Assembly: GCA_020853025.1 (NCBI GenBank)
Contig: JADYZP010000039.1
Location: forward strand, 168,284-232,283
Length of the DNA: 64,000 nt
Source of the DNA: Burkholderiales bacterium
Lineage (GTDB): Bacteria > Pseudomonadota > Gammaproteobacteria > Burkholderiales > Casimicrobiaceae
Reading direction: 5' to 3'
Under the pieces are notes generated by a model. It was not told where the DNA came from, ran no database searches, and saw nothing but the letters and a program-made list of their open reading frames with translations. A program made the translations under genes and the position numbers. The stretch's first letter is position 1. The number at the start of each line of letters is the position of its first letter. Shown one piece after another: positions 17,711 to 27,823 of this stretch.

Positions 17711-17794
17711 AGCCAGCGCTTCGAGCGGGTCCCGAAATGCGGCGTGAACGCCGTCGCCGGTCGTCTTCACCACGTCGCCGTTTTGCTCGGCCAC
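17711..17794 (-). pseudogene. Relic of a class III nucleotide cyclase domain
   Basis: On the minus strand about 28 codons read like the catalytic core of class III adenylate/guanylate cyclases: GDVVKTTGDGVHAAFRDPLEALA. The frame does not extend into a cyclase on either side. I infer a truncated remnant between the AhpD-like gene and the tRNAs. The match is short but specific. Confidence 0.45.
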
Positions 17795-17906
17795 GCATGC
17801 TCCGACGGGCCGATATGTTAGTATTTCGAGCTTGGTTCGGGGGCACGACGACGCGGTCGCCAGGAGCCGGAAGCTGCGCGCCGGATCCTCCGGTCCGACA
17901 GGTTTC

Positions 17907-17983
17907 GCGCCCGTAGCTCATTTGGATAGAGCACCGGCCTTCTAAGCCGGCGGTAACAGGTTCGAGTCCTGTCGGGCGCGCCA
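17907..17983 (+). tRNA. tRNA-Arg (anticodon TCT)
   Basis: A full cloverleaf is visible: acceptor GCGCCCG pairs with CGGGCGC, discriminator G and an encoded CCA follow. The anticodon stem CCGGC/GCCGG encloses CTTCTAA with anticodon TCT, and the T arm is ACAGG-TTCGAGT-CCTGT. Nothing is unusual. tRNA-His lies 57 bases downstream. Confidence 0.97.
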
Positions 17984-18040
17984 GTGGCGTCCGCGCACGA
18001 ACGTGTCGTCATCCATTCGCGTCTTGTATTCGGTTGCAAC

Positions 18041-18116
18041 GGTGGCTGTAGCTCAGGGGTAGAGTCCCGGATTGTGATTCCGGTTGTCGTGGGTTCGAAT
18101 CCCATCAGCCACCCCA
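18041..18116 (+). tRNA. tRNA-His (anticodon GTG)
   Basis: Acceptor GTGGCTG pairs with CAGCCAC; the extra G at 18041 opposite discriminator C is the tRNA-His identity element (G-1:C73). The anticodon loop TTGTGAT gives GTG. The T arm is GTGGG-TTCGAAT-CCCAT with CCA encoded. It is probably co-transcribed with the preceding tRNA-Arg. Confidence 0.97.
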
Positions 18117-18265
18117 ATTCCACTGTGTGTACGGCCTGAAGGCATGGGTGACAGGCCGTACCCAGGACAGCGGTGAGGCCCAGCTCCCATCAGCGAACCG
18201 TCTTTGCGCGCGTGCGCGACGCCGAGCTTCGGTCCGCCGCGCGGAACACGACCAAAGGACGTCGA

Positions 18266-19906
18266 ATGCTAGGCCTGATGCAGAACCGCCCGCTACTCAT
18301 CTCGTCGCTGATCGAGCACGCCAACGCGTGTCACCCGGGCACGGAGATCGTCTCCCGCACCGTCGAGGGACCGATCCACCGCTGCACCTATGGCGACATC
18401 CATCGCCGCAGCAAGCAGGTTGCGAACGCGCTGACGGCGCTTGGCGTCGAGCCTGGCGACCGCATCGCCACCCTGGCCTGGAACGGTTACCGACACATGG
18501 AGCTGTACTTCGGCGTGTCGGGCATGGGCGCGGTGCTGCACACGATCAATCCGCGGCTGTTTCCCGAGCAGATCGAGTACATCGTCAATCATGCCGAGGA
18601 CCAGTACCTGTTCTTCGACCTGAGTTTCGCACCGCTGGTGGCCAAGCTCGCGCCCGCGTTCCGCTCGGTCAAGGGCTTTGTGGCGATGACCGACCGCGCG
18701 CATATGCCGGCGATCGACGTGCCGAACCTCAACTGCTACGAGGAGCTGGTTGAAGCGCAGTCACCCGAATACGCGTGGCCGGCGCTCGACGAGAATACCG
18801 CGTCGTCGCTGTGCTATACGTCGGGCACGACAGGCCATCCGAAGGGCGTCCTCTATTCGCATCGCTCGACGGTGCTGCACTCGTTTGCGGTTTGCGCGGC
18901 CGACGGCATCGGTTTGGGTTCGGCCGAATGCGCGCTCCTGGTCGTGCCGATGTTCCATGTCAACGCCTGGGGCACGCCCTACGCAGGTGCGATGTGCGGT
19001 GCAAGGCTCGTCATGCCCGGTCCCGGGCTCGATGGCAAGAGCGTCTATGAACTGATGCGCGACGAGAAGGTGACGCTGGCGCTCGGCGTGCCCACCGTCT
19101 GGCTGATGCTGTTCAAGCATGTCGACGAGAATCGGCTGGCGCCGAAGCGCGAGCTCTCGCTCCAGCGCGTCGTTATTGGAGGCTCGGCTGCACCGCAGGC
19201 GATGTGCGAGAAATTCGATTCCGACTTCGGCGCGTTCGTGGTCCACGCGTGGGGCATGACCGAGATGTCGCCGCTGGGTACCATCTGCAATCTCCTGCCG
19301 AAGCACGCGTCGTTCACCGCGCGACAGCGCCTCGATGTGCAGAAAAAGCAGGGGCGCACGATCTTCGGCGTCGAGCTGAAGATCGTCGATGGCGAGGGCC
19401 GGCGCCTGCCGCACGACGGCGTGGCCTTCGGCCACCTGATGGCGCGCGGCCCCTGGGTCACCAGCGGCTACTTCGGCGACTCCGAGGCGCTGCTCGACAA
19501 CGAAGGCTACTTCGATACCGGCGACGTCGCGACCATCGATGCCGACGGCTACATGCAGATCACCGACCGCAGCAAGGATGTGATCAAGTCGGGTGGCGAA
19601 TGGATCAGCTCGATCGACCTCGAGAACGCCGCTGTCGGCCACCCGGCGGTCGCCGAGGCGGCCGTCATCGGTGTGCCGCACGAGAAATGGCAGGAACGGC
19701 CGCTGCTCATCGTCGTCCCGAAGCAGGGGCACGAGGTGTCGCACGACGAGCTTCTGGCCTTTCTCGAAGGAAAGGTCGCCAAGTGGTGGCTGCCCGACGA
19801 CGTCGTCTTCGTCGACGAATTGCCGCACACCGCCACGGGCAAGCTGCAGAAGCTGAAGCTGCGCGAGCAGTTTCGCGACTACCGGCTGCCCGAGCGCGCG
19901 GCCTGA
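18266..19906 (+). CDS. Medium/long-chain fatty acid-CoA ligase (AMP-forming)
   Basis: Cytoplasmic acyl-CoA synthetase activating a carboxylic acid via an acyl-AMP. The adenylation motifs are present in order: [18 protein letters not shown] (P-loop), [29 protein letters not shown], and the C-terminal [11 protein letters not shown] with the catalytic lysine. It resembles AlkK-like ligases in length (546 residues) and sequence. ATG 18266 has AAGGA six bases upstream; the track's earlier start is unsupported. Chain-length preference cannot be read directly. Confidence 0.9.
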   Translation: MLGLMQNRPLLISSLIEHANACHPGTEIVSRTVEGPIHRCTYGDIHRRSKQVANALTALGVEPGDRIATLAWNGYRHMELYFGVSGMGAVLHTINPRLFPEQIEYIVNHAEDQYLFFDLSFAPLVAKLAPAFRSVKGFVAMTDRAHMPAIDVPNLNCYEELVEAQSPEYAWPALDENTASSLCYTSGTTGHPKGVLYSHRSTVLHSFAVCAADGIGLGSAECALLVVPMFHVNAWGTPYAGAMCGARLVMPGPGLDGKSVYELMRDEKVTLALGVPTVWLMLFKHVDENRLAPKRELSLQRVVIGGSAAPQAMCEKFDSDFGAFVVHAWGMTEMSPLGTICNLLPKHASFTARQRLDVQKKQGRTIFGVELKIVDGEGRRLPHDGVAFGHLMARGPWVTSGYFGDSEALLDNEGYFDTGDVATIDADGYMQITDRSKDVIKSGGEWISSIDLENAAVGHPAVAEAAVIGVPHEKWQERPLLIVVPKQGHEVSHDELLAFLEGKVAKWWLPDDVVFVDELPHTATGKLQKLKLREQFRDYRLPERAA

Positions 19907-20029
19907 ACCGTATGCGCGGCTCCGCAATTTCGAGCGCCTGCCGCACGCGCCACCTGCCGTGTACCCGATTTCCGGGACGCGCGCGTTAGCGCGATAATAG
20001 ACACTTACCCAACGTAACAGGAGGCCCGC

Positions 20030-20422
20030 ATGTTCGAGGTGCTCGCAGTTCCTTTCGGGACCAAGATGCTGTTCAACACCGTCAAGTTGAAGCCCGGCGT
20101 CAGCATGGACGACGTCGAACTCGCCATCGGCGAGATGTGCAACGTTGTGAAGGATACCTACGGCAACGACAAGGGCGGCTTCGTCGGCGGGCAGGTATTC
20201 AAATTCACGGGCTTCGCTTCGCCCGAAGGATCGCTGGGCGAGATTCGGCCCGCGGATGCGCACATCGCGATCGTCACCTACTGGAACTCGTACGAGCAGC
20301 ACGAGCGATCGCACGCGGACCACGTCTTCAAGGAGAAATTTTCTGCCCTGGGCGAGATGTGTACCGACAGCCAGGAACTGGGCTACGACATGCTCTGGCA
20401 GGGCGCGCCCGAATCGGCCTAG
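20030..20422 (+). CDS. Conserved hypothetical protein, possible dimeric alpha-beta-barrel fold
   Basis: The 130-residue product has no family I can name with certainty. The alternating pattern, with IAIVTYWNSYEQHERSHADHVFKEKF near residues 80-105, recalls antibiotic-biosynthesis-monooxygenase-type or stress-responsive ferredoxin-like barrels. A strong AGGAGG precedes ATG 20030, and composition matches its neighbours, so it is very probably a gene. No partner gene suggests a function. Confidence 0.6.
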   Translation: MFEVLAVPFGTKMLFNTVKLKPGVSMDDVELAIGEMCNVVKDTYGNDKGGFVGGQVFKFTGFASPEGSLGEIRPADAHIAIVTYWNSYEQHERSHADHVFKEKFSALGEMCTDSQELGYDMLWQGAPESA

Positions 20423-20796
20423 CTCGGGCGATAGTGCGACGCCCGGCATGGGCATCGTATTCCGGGCCTGAAGCAAGGCCAGGCGGCGGGGCCGAAGCGC
20501 CTGCGCAATTTTACTGAATGCGACGGCGCACTTTGCTGCTCTGCGGCTGTTCTTGCGCGCCGAAGCATCGTGTGCTGCGGATAGACCTGCGTGCACGGCG
20601 TTGGGAATGCCTGCGCGCGCTTGTGGCGATCCGCGCCATGTCACGGTCACGGTGGCCGCCCCGATAACCATTCCAGAACGGACCCGCGCCGGTTTTTCAT
20701 GACGGCGACGGTGCGGGTTCCGCTTAAACTCGGACCATGGAACCCTGGGTTGCTTCCATGCTGGATGGAAGCGGTTCTCGCTGAAAGGATACGACC
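20423..20796. other. Intergenic region without a recognisable gene
   Basis: This 374-base gap contains an imperfect hairpin (GCCCGG at 20441 with CCGGGC at 20462) without a T tract. The track ORF 20591-21196 has no start signal and runs through the ligB-like gene out of frame. I see no other gene. Confidence 0.6.
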
Positions 20797-21368
20797 ATGG
20801 CAAGAATTCTCGGCGCCATCGCAAGCTCTCACACGCCGACCATCGGCTTCGCCTTCGACAAGCAGAAGCAGGATGACCCGGTGTGGGCGCCGATTTTCGC
20901 AGCCTATGTACCCATTCGCGCCTGGCTGGCGGACAAGAAGCCTGATGTCCTTGTCTTCATTTACAACGATCACGTCACGTCGTTCTTCTTTGACTACTAC
21001 TCCGCTTTCGTACTTGGCATGGGCGATTCCTACGACGTCGCCGACGAGGGCGGCGGGCGGCGCGCGCTTCCCCCCGTGCGCGGATCGCCGGCGCTTGCCG
21101 CCCATGTGGCCTCCGTGCTCATGTCGGAGGAGTTTGACTTGTCGGTGTTCCAGCACCGTGCACTCGACCATGGCTGCTTCTCTCCATTGTCGATGATGCT
21201 TCCGCACGAAGGTGGCTGGCCCTGCGCATTGATGCCGCTCCAGGTCGGGGTCCTGCAGTTCCCGATTCCCACCGCTCGCCGCTGCTACCGATTGGGGGGC
21301 GCATTGCGACGCGCCATCGAGAGCTTCGCCGACGATATCGGCGTGGTAATCGTCGCGACCGGCATGCT
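20797..21368 (+). pseudogene. 5' part of a LigB-type extradiol dioxygenase, truncated
   Basis: The first about 188 codons encode the catalytic fold of class III extradiol ring-cleavage dioxygenases (LigB / protocatechuate 4,5-dioxygenase beta type), which use non-heme iron to open a catechol ring. The metal-site region SSHTPTIGF is followed by VFIYNDHVTSFF and FQHRALDHGCFSPLS. The start ATG 20797 has AAGGA upstream. After VVIVATG, where the family continues into its last third, the sequence switches to an S8 peptidase segment. The usual C-terminus is absent and no LigA-like subunit is adjacent, so this is almost certainly inactive, unless the junction is an assembly error. Confidence 0.75.
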
Positions 21369-22474
21369 GCCCAACGATGACGACCGGCAGATCAAGGTCA
21401 GCATCGGTTCCACCAATACCTCGCCGCTGGTCAAGGGTGCGTGGAAGATCACGCCTGACGGATGTGTCGAGTTCGCGGCGCGTGATCGCCGTGGCGTCGT
21501 ACAACACCCGGACGTCATGGAACAGCCTCAACGGCGTCAGCAGCGACACATCCTCGGGCGTGGTCTCCGACATCTCCAACTTCAGCAGCCGCGGTCCGCG
21601 GCGCAATTGCAGCAACCTCGCCAAGTGCCCGCCGATCATGAAGCCCGAGGTGACCGCACCGGGATCCAAGATCATGTCCTCGCTGACGGCAGACAAGACG
21701 AAGCCGGCGGAGGCGTCCACCATCGAAGCCGATGGCGTCCACTACGGCTCGGACGGCACCAGCATGGCCACGCCGCACATCACCGGCGCCATTGCGCTGA
21801 TGCTGCAGCAGGACCCGGCGATGACGCCGGAGACGGTGAAGGCGCGGCTCTACTCCACCGTGCAGAGCAATCCATTCTCCACGAACCTGCCGGTGTTCAA
21901 TCCCGCCGCGCCCGACATGCCGCCCAATCCCAATTACGCGTGGGGTTACGGCATCCTCGATGCGGCCGCGGCGGTGAAGGCGTCGCAACCTGCGGCAGGC
22001 ACGCCGGTGACGGTAGTGGAGTTCTATAACGCCGCGCTCGACCACTACTTCATCACGTACGTACCGAGTGAAATCATCAAGCTCGACAACGGCACCTTCG
22101 TGGGCTGGACCCGCACCGGCCTGTCGTTCAAGGCCTACGCCACCACGCAGGCCGGCACCTCCGCGGTGTGCCGCATCTACATTCCGCCGGGCAAGGGCGA
22201 TGGCCACTTCTTCGGTCGCGACGCGAACGAGTGCGACGGCACGATGAGCAAGAATCCGACGTTCATCCTCGAATCGTCGACGTTCTTCTATCTGTATCCG
22301 CCCAACCTCGGCAACTGCGGCGCCGGACAGGTCAACGTCTATCGCGTGTTTTCCAACCGCGCCGATGCCAACCATCGCTATACGATCGACAAGGCCGTGC
22401 GCGACCAGATGGTGGCCAAGGGTTGGCTCGCCGAAGGCGACGGGGCGGACATCGTCGTGATGTGCGCCCCGTAG
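21369..22474 (+). pseudogene. 3' part of an S8 (subtilisin-like) protease with DUF5648-like domain, frameshifted
   Basis: Subtilisin-family remnant lacking the N-terminus and the catalytic Asp and His. The first about 28 codons (NDDDRQIKVSIGSTNTSPLV) are in the ligB frame; near 21453 a one-base shift moves the reading into the frame carrying RRVIAVASYNTRTSW, NFSSRGP and the catalytic serine block GTSMATPHITGAIALML. A C-terminal domain (VVEFYNAALDHYFIT ... RVFSNRADANHRYTID) resembles DUF5648, common on secreted betaproteobacterial proteins. It has no start of its own. Confidence 0.75.
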
Positions 22475-22520
22475 TAGTACCGCAACGACTCCGCATCTGA
22501 ACGGCGACGACCAGGCGCCG

Positions 22521-22567
22521 GTGGGGCGACGCGGTTGCGCACAACCGCGTGCTACGCGTCGCCCCAC
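22521..22567. repeat. Large nested hairpin, REP-like
   Basis: A perfect 13-base inverted repeat (GTGGGGCGACGCG ... CGCGTCGCCCCAC) encloses a second perfect hairpin, CGCGGTTG-CGCA-CAACCGCG. It lies between the protease remnant and the converging AI-2E permease gene. It has no T tract. A bidirectional stop or a repetitive extragenic palindrome are both possible. Confidence 0.65.
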
Positions 22568-22706
22568 GCGCGGCGGCAATTCGTATGTGCGTCGACCACT
22601 TCCACGCCGCTCGTCACGTCGGCAGCCTGACGCGCCTTCGGTGAGGCTGGGCTGCACGCTGATTGCAGTCTCGCGGCCGGGCGCCGCCAGGGTAGACCCG
22701 CGAGCG

Positions 22707-23780
22707 TCAATGCGGCGGCGAGTTGCGCTCGCTGACGTAGATGTCCCACACCGCGATGAACATGGCGGCAATCACCGGACCGATGATAAAGCCGTTGATG
22801 CCGAATACCGCTAGCCCACCGAGTGTGGAGATCAACACGATGTAGTCGGGCATGCGGGTGTCCTTGCCGACCAGGATCGGGCGCAGCACGTTGTCCACCA
22901 TGCCGATCACGAGCACGCCGAAGGCGATGAGCCCCGCACCCTGGATCACCGAGCCGGTGATCAGCAGGTACACGGCCACCGGCCCCCAGATCAGTCCCGC
23001 CCCCACCGCCGGCAGCAGCGACAGGAAGGCCATCAACACCGCCCACAGCAGCGCGCCGCGTACATCGAGCACCCACAGCGCGAGACCGCCCAGCGTGCCC
23101 TGGATGATCGCGATGACGATGTTGCCCTTGACGGTGGCGCGAATCACGGTTGCGAATTTTCGCGCCAGCGCCTGCTTGTGCAACTCGTCCAGCGGGATCG
23201 CCGCCTTCACATCCAGTGCAAGCGACGCTCCGTCGCGCAGCAGGAAGAAGGTCAGGTACAGCGCAATGAAGAAGCCAACGACGAACTGCAGCGTGTTCTG
23301 CCCGACGCCGAGCAGCTGCGTGGCGATCAACTGGCTTGCCTGCGTCACTGCGGAGGTCAGCCGCTGCTCGATGTCGGTGAAGTTGCTGATCCCGAACCGG
23401 TCCAGAACCTGGTTGAACCACGGCGGCAGCGCGCTGACGATCTCCTGGAAATAGCGGCCGAAGTTCAGCTCACCCGACCTTATGCGCGCATAGACACCGG
23501 AGCCCTCCTGCACCAGCGTGGCGACGATCAGGATCAGCGGCGGCGTCACAATCAGCAGGATGATGGCCAACGTGGTGATTGCAGCCCAGGTCCTGCTGCC
23601 CATTCGGCGCACGAGCACGCGCTGCAGCGGCGCAAACAGGATCGCGATGATCACACCCCAGAACACCGCTCCCCAGAACGGCAGCAGGATCATGCCGAAG
23701 GCCAGCGTGACGCCGACCATCAGCAGCATGAAGGAGCGCGTCTCGAGACCGGCGCGCTGTTCCAATGGTGGAAGGTTCAT
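22707..23780 (-). CDS. AI-2E family transporter (PerM-like permease)
   Basis: Polytopic inner-membrane protein of the AI-2E/PerM family, whose members export small molecules or act in cation/proton exchange. About eight hydrophobic helices are seen, with the family phrases PPLILIVATLVQEG, FFIALYLTFFLLRDG and GFIIGPVIAAMFIAVWDIY. I start it at ATG 23780 (MNLPPLEQ), giving 357 residues; the longer track start adds 34 residues not typical of the family. It is monocistronic. Confidence 0.87.
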   Translation of the reverse strand: MNLPPLEQRAGLETRSFMLLMVGVTLAFGMILLPFWGAVFWGVIIAILFAPLQRVLVRRMGSRTWAAITTLAIILLIVTPPLILIVATLVQEGSGVYARIRSGELNFGRYFQEIVSALPPWFNQVLDRFGISNFTDIEQRLTSAVTQASQLIATQLLGVGQNTLQFVVGFFIALYLTFFLLRDGASLALDVKAAIPLDELHKQALARKFATVIRATVKGNIVIAIIQGTLGGLALWVLDVRGALLWAVLMAFLSLLPAVGAGLIWGPVAVYLLITGSVIQGAGLIAFGVLVIGMVDNVLRPILVGKDTRMPDYIVLISTLGGLAVFGINGFIIGPVIAAMFIAVWDIYVSERNSPPH

Positions 23781-24300
23781 GGCGGTGGTCTTGGCATTGG
23801 CGAGGCATTGGCTGGTATCGGCCACCCGTCTGTGCGACAGGGGCTGACTTGCACAGATGCATGTCGCAAGATCATCGAGCAAATGGCTGTCGGAGCGTCC
23901 GCAAACGCTCTAACCGTTCTGCGTCGCGACAACGCCGCTTGCGATAGAGACATTTCACGCATGCTTATCCATCCATCCATTCAAGCAGGTCGTTCCAAGT
24001 CCTCAAATGCCGCGATCAATGCCATCCGCTGTGATCCGGATCGTGGGCTGCTGCGATTTTGGAACCAAGGGCTCCAGTGTTCCACAGGACGCCAACCAAG
24101 CTCAAGTTGACGGTACCATAGACATGACCTCCATCTACACGGGCTTTGCGCCGCTCGATAGGCGCATCCAATGCGCAGTCTTTTTGGATACGGCCTGGTT
24201 CCAGGACTACCTCTAAATCCAGCCTGAGTAGTATTTGAAGCCGTCCAGCCCATTCGCAGCGTGGGCGATCTGGCACTTGTTTTTGAAAGGAACAATTATC
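23781..24300. other. Intergenic region, lower GC, no recognisable gene
   Basis: This 520-base stretch between two divergent genes is visibly lower in GC than the flanks. The 69-codon track ORF at 24007 has no ribosome-binding site, no recognisable motif and overlaps other open frames, so I do not call it. Promoters for both flanking genes are presumably here. Confidence 0.55.
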
Positions 24301-25272
24301 ATGGGACTCTTGGTCGATGGAACCTTGCATGACCAGTGGTACGACACCTCAAGCACCGAGGGACGCTTCGTGCGCAGCGACGCGCAGTTTCGCAATTGGA
24401 TCACGCCCGATGGCAATGCTGGTCCGACCGGCGGCGACGGATTCAAGGCCGAGACAAATCGGTATCACATGTACGTCTCGCTCGCGTGCCCGTGGGCCAA
24501 CCGCACCCTGATCCTGCGAGCCTTACGAGGTCTGGAAGACGTGATCAGCGTATCGGTGGTCAACCCCTATATGGCGGAAAACGGCTGGACCTTCGAGCCC
24601 GGCCCCGGCGTGATCGCCGACCCCGTCGAACAGGCCCGGTACATGTACGAAGTCTATCTGCGAGCCAAGCCAGATTACAGCGGTCGCGTGACGGTGCCGG
24701 TTCTTTGGGATTTGGAACGCAACACCATCGTCAACAATGAATCCGCGGAAATCATCCGGATGCTCAATTCAGCCTTCGATGGCATCGCGACCAAGGACGG
24801 AGACTATGTACCTGCGGACTTGCTGCCCGAGATCGATACCATCAACGCCTACACGTATGATGCCATCAACAATGGTGTCTACAAGGCCGGCTTTGCCACC
24901 GATCAGAGTGTCTATGAAAACGAGGTGCGTAAACTATTCGCGGCGCTGGACGAGATTGAAGTCAAGCTCGGCCATCAGCGTTATCTGGTGGGCGACCAAA
25001 TCACCGAAGCCGACTGGCGTTTATTCACGACGTTGATCCGCTTCGATTCCGTCTATCACGGTCATTTCAAGTGCAACCTGAAACGTCTGGTGGATTACGA
25101 AAACCTGTGGAGCTACACGCGCGAGCTCTACCAATGGCCGGGCGTTGCCGACACAGTGGATTTCGACCACATCAAGCAGCACTACTACCGCAGCCACGGC
25201 ACCATCAATCCCAACGGCATTGTTCCCGTTGGTCCAATTTTGGATTTGGATCGTCCGCCAAGGCCGCGATAG
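24301..25272 (+). CDS. yqjG: Glutathionyl-hydroquinone reductase (YqjG/PcpF type)
   Basis: Cytoplasmic glutathione transferase of the Xi class, reducing glutathionyl-(hydro)quinones with glutathione. The active-site signature ACPWANR (CPWA) is near residue 64, followed by SVVNPYMAENGW and NNESAEIIRM for glutathione binding; the C-terminal helical domain begins at DQITEADWRLFTTLIRFD. ATG 24301 (AAAGGA upstream) gives 323 residues, the usual length. Its GC content is lower than its neighbours, hinting at more recent acquisition. It lies beside a LysR/pirin/DoxX set, fitting quinone or electrophile stress. Confidence 0.92.
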   Translation: MGLLVDGTLHDQWYDTSSTEGRFVRSDAQFRNWITPDGNAGPTGGDGFKAETNRYHMYVSLACPWANRTLILRALRGLEDVISVSVVNPYMAENGWTFEPGPGVIADPVEQARYMYEVYLRAKPDYSGRVTVPVLWDLERNTIVNNESAEIIRMLNSAFDGIATKDGDYVPADLLPEIDTINAYTYDAINNGVYKAGFATDQSVYENEVRKLFAALDEIEVKLGHQRYLVGDQITEADWRLFTTLIRFDSVYHGHFKCNLKRLVDYENLWSYTRELYQWPGVADTVDFDHIKQHYYRSHGTINPNGIVPVGPILDLDRPPRPR

Positions 25273-25430
25273 CGTGGGAAGCGTTCCGGCAATACAACTG
25301 GGTGACTTCAACTGGACGACTAGCGGACGCTATGGCACTAAGGCGCTACGGCGAGTGAACATCACCGGCACGCTGACTCATCTCGTAGTGCGCCTGACAA
25401 GACGCGATCGACGCCAACGAAGGCCCATCC

Positions 25431-26435
25431 TCAGCCACGACTCCTTGCTGGCCGCGACGCTGTGCTGGCAGTTTTGGCGCCGCGTCCGCGCGCGAGCGGC
25501 GCGGCGGCGGACGGCAGCGCGGTGAGCGCGAGAAAGCGCCAGTCCGCCCGCGTGATGGCGTCGATCCACCACGCGAGCGCCTTGCCGGGGCGCTGCGCGC
25601 GCCACGCGAGGTGGACGCGGCCCGGCGGACGCGGCACTTCGACGCTGCGCACCACGAGCCGGCCGGATGCGACCGCATCGGCCGCGAGCGGATAGGGGAG
25701 AAAGCCGCAGCCGAGCCCGGCGACCTGCGCGGCGAGCTTCGCCTCGAGGTCGGGCACCGTGAGCGTCTCCTGGCCGGACAGTGTGCCGAGCGAGCGCGGC
25801 GCCAGTTGGCGGGAGGTGTCGGCGGCGACGACGCCGCGGTGCCGCGCGATTTTGCTTTCGGAAAGCGGCCCGACCGCGGCGGCGAGCGGATGTCCCGGCG
25901 CCACGGCGAATACGCTGGTCATCTCGGCCAGCATCCGCATGCGGTAGCCGCCACCGGGCGGCGCGTCACCGGGCGCGCCCAGCACCAGGTCGGCGCGCCC
26001 CTCCGCCAGCGCGTCCCAGGCGCCGCCCAGCACCTCGCGGGAAATCCTGAGCTGGGTGTGCATGGCGTCGCGTGCGACGCACTCGGCGTAGAACGCCGCC
26101 ACCAGCGGCCACACGCGCGACAGCGGGATCAGCGTATCGACGGCGATGCGCAACTGCGTCTCCCAGCCGGTGGCGACGCGATGCACGCGCCGCTCGATTT
26201 CGCCGGCCGCTACGAGCAGCCGGCGGCCCTCGTCCAGCAGCGTGCGTCCAGCGGGCGTGAATCGCGCCCGATGGCCGCGGCGGTCGAACAGCAGCACGTC
26301 GAGCTCGTCTTCCAGCCGGCGTACCGTGTAGGTGATCGCCGACGGCACGCGGTCGAGTTCCAGCGCGGCGGCGGCGAAACTGCCGCGCCGTTCGATGGCA
26401 TCGAGCACGGCCAGGGCGTCGAGCGAGAGTCCCAT
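25431..26435 (-). CDS. LysR-family transcriptional regulator
   Basis: DNA-binding regulator. The N-terminal winged helix-turn-helix occupies residues 1-60 (LDAIERRGSFAAAALELDRV ... PSAITYTVRRLEDELDVLLFDR), followed by a substrate-binding domain to about residue 290 and a disordered Ala/Arg tail. ATG 26435 is used instead of TTG 26441. It is divergent from the pirin/DoxX pair, the standard layout for a LysR controlling its neighbour. A perfect palindrome touches its start codon. Confidence 0.9.
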   Translation of the reverse strand: MGLSLDALAVLDAIERRGSFAAAALELDRVPSAITYTVRRLEDELDVLLFDRRGHRARFTPAGRTLLDEGRRLLVAAGEIERRVHRVATGWETQLRIAVDTLIPLSRVWPLVAAFYAECVARDAMHTQLRISREVLGGAWDALAEGRADLVLGAPGDAPPGGGYRMRMLAEMTSVFAVAPGHPLAAAVGPLSESKIARHRGVVAADTSRQLAPRSLGTLSGQETLTVPDLEAKLAAQVAGLGCGFLPYPLAADAVASGRLVVRSVEVPRPPGRVHLAWRAQRPGKALAWWIDAITRADWRFLALTALPSAAAPLARGRGAKTASTASRPARSRG

Positions 26436-26452
26436 ATTCAAAATGTTTGAAT
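26436..26452. promoter_or_regulatory. Perfect palindrome at the lysR start, candidate regulator-binding site
   Basis: ATTCAAA-ATG-TTTGAAT, a 7-base inverted repeat with a 3-base centre, lies immediately upstream of the lysR start codon and about 110 bases before pirin. LysR boxes are usually T-N11-A palindromes; this is T-N13-A in a shared divergent promoter. Binding here would block lysR translation or transcription, suggesting autorepression. Confidence 0.55.
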
Positions 26453-26561
26453 GAAAGCGACATAATTGTCTGCTTCCGCGCCGAACTCCGCAACGCTATC
26501 ATGGGTCACGTGAGGCGCCGCTGCCCGACCAGGGTCACCGCCGCTTATCCAGGAGATTAGA

Positions 26562-27260
<699 letters not shown>

Positions 27261-27305
27261 TGCCGCTTGTCGATACTTTGCTTTCCACCCAAAGGAGAAA
27301 CTGCC

Positions 27306-27710
27306 ATGAATACGAATCGTGACGTCGCGGCGCTCGTCGCCCGCATCCTGCTGTCGGCGATGTTCATTTACGCGGGCTTCGGCAAGATCACCGGCTTCGA
27401 CGGCCTCGTCGGCTACATCGCGAGCAAGGGCATTCCGCTGCCGCAGTTGATGGCGATCGGCGCGATCCTGGTCGAACTCGGCGGCGGCCTGCTGCTACTC
27501 GTCGGCTTCAAGGCGCGCTGGGCCGCGCTCGCGTTCTTCCTGTTCCTGATTCCGGTCACGGTGATCTTCCACGATTTCTGGACGGCGCCGCCGGAGCAGG
27601 TAATGGCGCAGCAGACCAATTTCCTGAAAAACGTGACGATCATGGGCGGCATGCTGATGGTGTGGGCGTTCGGACCGGGACGGCTCGCACTCGATCGCGA
27701 CGGCGCCTGA
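27306..27710 (+). CDS. DoxX-family membrane protein
   Basis: Four-helix inner-membrane protein of the DoxX family, often associated with redox or thiol stress. RILLSAMFIYAGFGKITGFDG is the family opening; GAILVELGGGLLLLVGFKAR and a C-terminal FLKNVTIMGGMLMVWAFGPG follow. ATG 27306 has AAGGAG upstream; the length is 134. It belongs with pirin under the LysR regulator, and converges on the radical SAM gene. Confidence 0.9.
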   Translation: MNTNRDVAALVARILLSAMFIYAGFGKITGFDGLVGYIASKGIPLPQLMAIGAILVELGGGLLLLVGFKARWAALAFFLFLIPVTVIFHDFWTAPPEQVMAQQTNFLKNVTIMGGMLMVWAFGPGRLALDRDGA

Positions 27711-27823
27711 CGCGAAGCTCGACGCCGGCGGCGGTGATCACGCAAAAGATCGCGCGGCGCCCCCGCGCCATCCGATCTCGGTTAAGTGTCGGCGCGATGC
27801 TCTTGCAGAATCGGGCAAGCGCG

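Noticed and set aside
20441-20467. Hairpin as a rho-independent terminator after the 130-residue gene
   Set aside because: The stem is only six bases with a 15-base loop and no T tract follows.
24007-24216. A 69-codon ORF before the glutathionyl-hydroquinone reductase
   Set aside because: No ribosome-binding site, no domain, and unremarkable codon use in a low-GC gap.
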